Shown here: positions 5,339-5,877 of the stretch, one piece after another
Layout: every line of letters begins with the position of its first letter
Position numbering within the stretch: the stretch's first letter is position 1
Assembly: GCA_903931355.1 (NCBI GenBank)
Contig: CAIZCB010000116.1
Span: 1-5,877 of the forward strand
Direction of reading: 5' to 3'
Length of the DNA stretch: 5,877 nucleotides
Source: an uncultured Pseudomonadota bacterium
GTDB lineage: Bacteria > Pseudomonadota > Gammaproteobacteria > Methylococcales > Methylomonadaceae
The notes under the pieces: generated by a model
Database searches by the model: none
The model's input: the letters and a program-made list of their open reading frames with translations, nothing else
Told to the model about the DNA's origin: nothing
Position numbers and translations under genes: made by a program

Positions 5339-5877
5339 TTATTTATCCTTGTTACGTTCTTTAACTTCTTTAATAACTTCCTCAGCTACGTTGCGTGGGC
5401 AAGCGATGTAGTGTGAGAACTCCATAGAGAACTGACCACGACCTGAAGTCATTGTACGCAAGTCGCCGATGTAGCCGAACATGTCGCTTAGTGGAACGTC
5501 AGCTTTAATACGGACGCCAGTTACACCTGGATCTTGTGATTTGATCATGCCACGACGACGGTTTAAGTCACCGATAACGTCACCTACGTGAGCGTCAGGG
5601 GTGTAAACGTCAACTTTCATGATTGGCTCAAGCAATTGTGGACCTGCTTTTGGCACCGATTGACGGTACGCAGCACGTGCAGCAATTTCGAAAGCGATTG
5701 ATGATGAGTCAACTGCGTGGAAGCCACCGTCGGTCAAGATAACTTTGAAGTCTAAGCAAGGGAAACCTGCCAATACACCTTTGTCGATACTGGCTTTGAA
5801 GCCTTTTTCAACAGCTGGCCAGTATTCTCTTGGTACGTTACCACCGGTAACTTGTGATTCGAATACGAAACCACTAC
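5339..5877 (-). CDS. fusA: Elongation factor G, C-terminal part (5' end beyond the window)
   Basis: The frame stays open from the right edge to a TAA at 5339, giving the last 178 residues of EF-G, the GTPase that drives translocation and, with RRF, ribosome recycling. The visible part starts '[20 protein letters not shown]', within domain IV. It continues with '[20 protein letters not shown]' and '[20 protein letters not shown]', then enters domain V with '[13 protein letters not shown]', '[14 protein letters not shown]', '[20 protein letters not shown]' and 'FSMEFSHY'. All are EF-G hallmarks. It ends with a charged tail KERNKDK. An apparent start at 5773 is only an internal TTG leucine codon. 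The G domain lies outside, so I cannot exclude that this is a second EF-G paralogue. rpsG or tuf neighbours are not visible, and fdxA follows in the tuf position of the usual str operon. Confidence 0.95.
   Translation of the reverse strand, partial: SGFVFESQVTGGNVPREYWPAVEKGFKASIDKGVLAGFPCLDFKVILTDGGFHAVDSSSIAFEIAARAAYRQSVPKAGPQLLEPIMKVDVYTPDAHVGDVIGDLNRRRGMIKSQDPGVTGVRIKADVPLSDMFGYIGDLRTMTSGRGQFSMEFSHYIACPRNVAEEVIKEVKERNKDK

Noticed and set aside
5339..5773. Independent small gene starting at 5773
   Set aside because: The apparent start is a TTG leucine codon inside fusA. The frame continues to the right edge with typical EF-G sequence.

Overview
The window looks like the junction between a conserved chromosomal region and one end of an integrated mobile element, with every gene on the minus strand. 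The chromosomal part (about 4806-5877) holds the 3' end of fusA (elongation factor G) and a complete fdxA (7Fe ferredoxin of the 107-residue proteobacterial type). The FdxA sequence and length suggest a gamma- or betaproteobacterium of moderate to low GC. I cannot name a genus from this much sequence.

The mobile part runs from about 4805 leftwards and leaves the window at base 1. In transcription order it holds a P4-type tyrosine integrase (3448-4710), a tightly coupled unknown basic protein (2974-3444), a short regulatory gap, an AlpA-family regulator (2686-2895), a Toprim primase-like protein (1763-2686), a DUF3631 P-loop ATPase (157-1770), and the start of a small protein resembling the TubC N-terminal docking domain (1-157, cut by the edge). 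The last four genes overlap end to start (TGATG, ATGGATGA and TAATG junctions), so they are probably one translationally coupled operon. It resembles the replication and regulation module of a P4-like satellite or integrative mobilizable element, with the primase and ATPase functions on separate polypeptides instead of one alpha-like protein. Any cargo and the other end of the element lie to the left, outside the window.

No tRNA or tmRNA lies at the junction. The integrase start faces the end of fdxA across 167 bp. That gap holds a strong fdxA terminator, a cluster of CAGTAA/TTACTG repeats that look like integrase or excisionase arm sites, and a plausible int promoter embedded in those repeats. 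The attachment site is therefore probably at or beside the 3' end or terminator of fdxA, which would be a less common target for this integrase family.

The most unusual sequence structure is in the 3' third of the DUF3631 gene. There, 12 GTNAC pentamers lie within 233 bp, mostly encoding Val-Thr dipeptides, beside an 18-bp direct repeat. A separate 19-bp exact repeat is shared by the DUF3631 and integrase genes. No gap over 300 bp lacks a gene.
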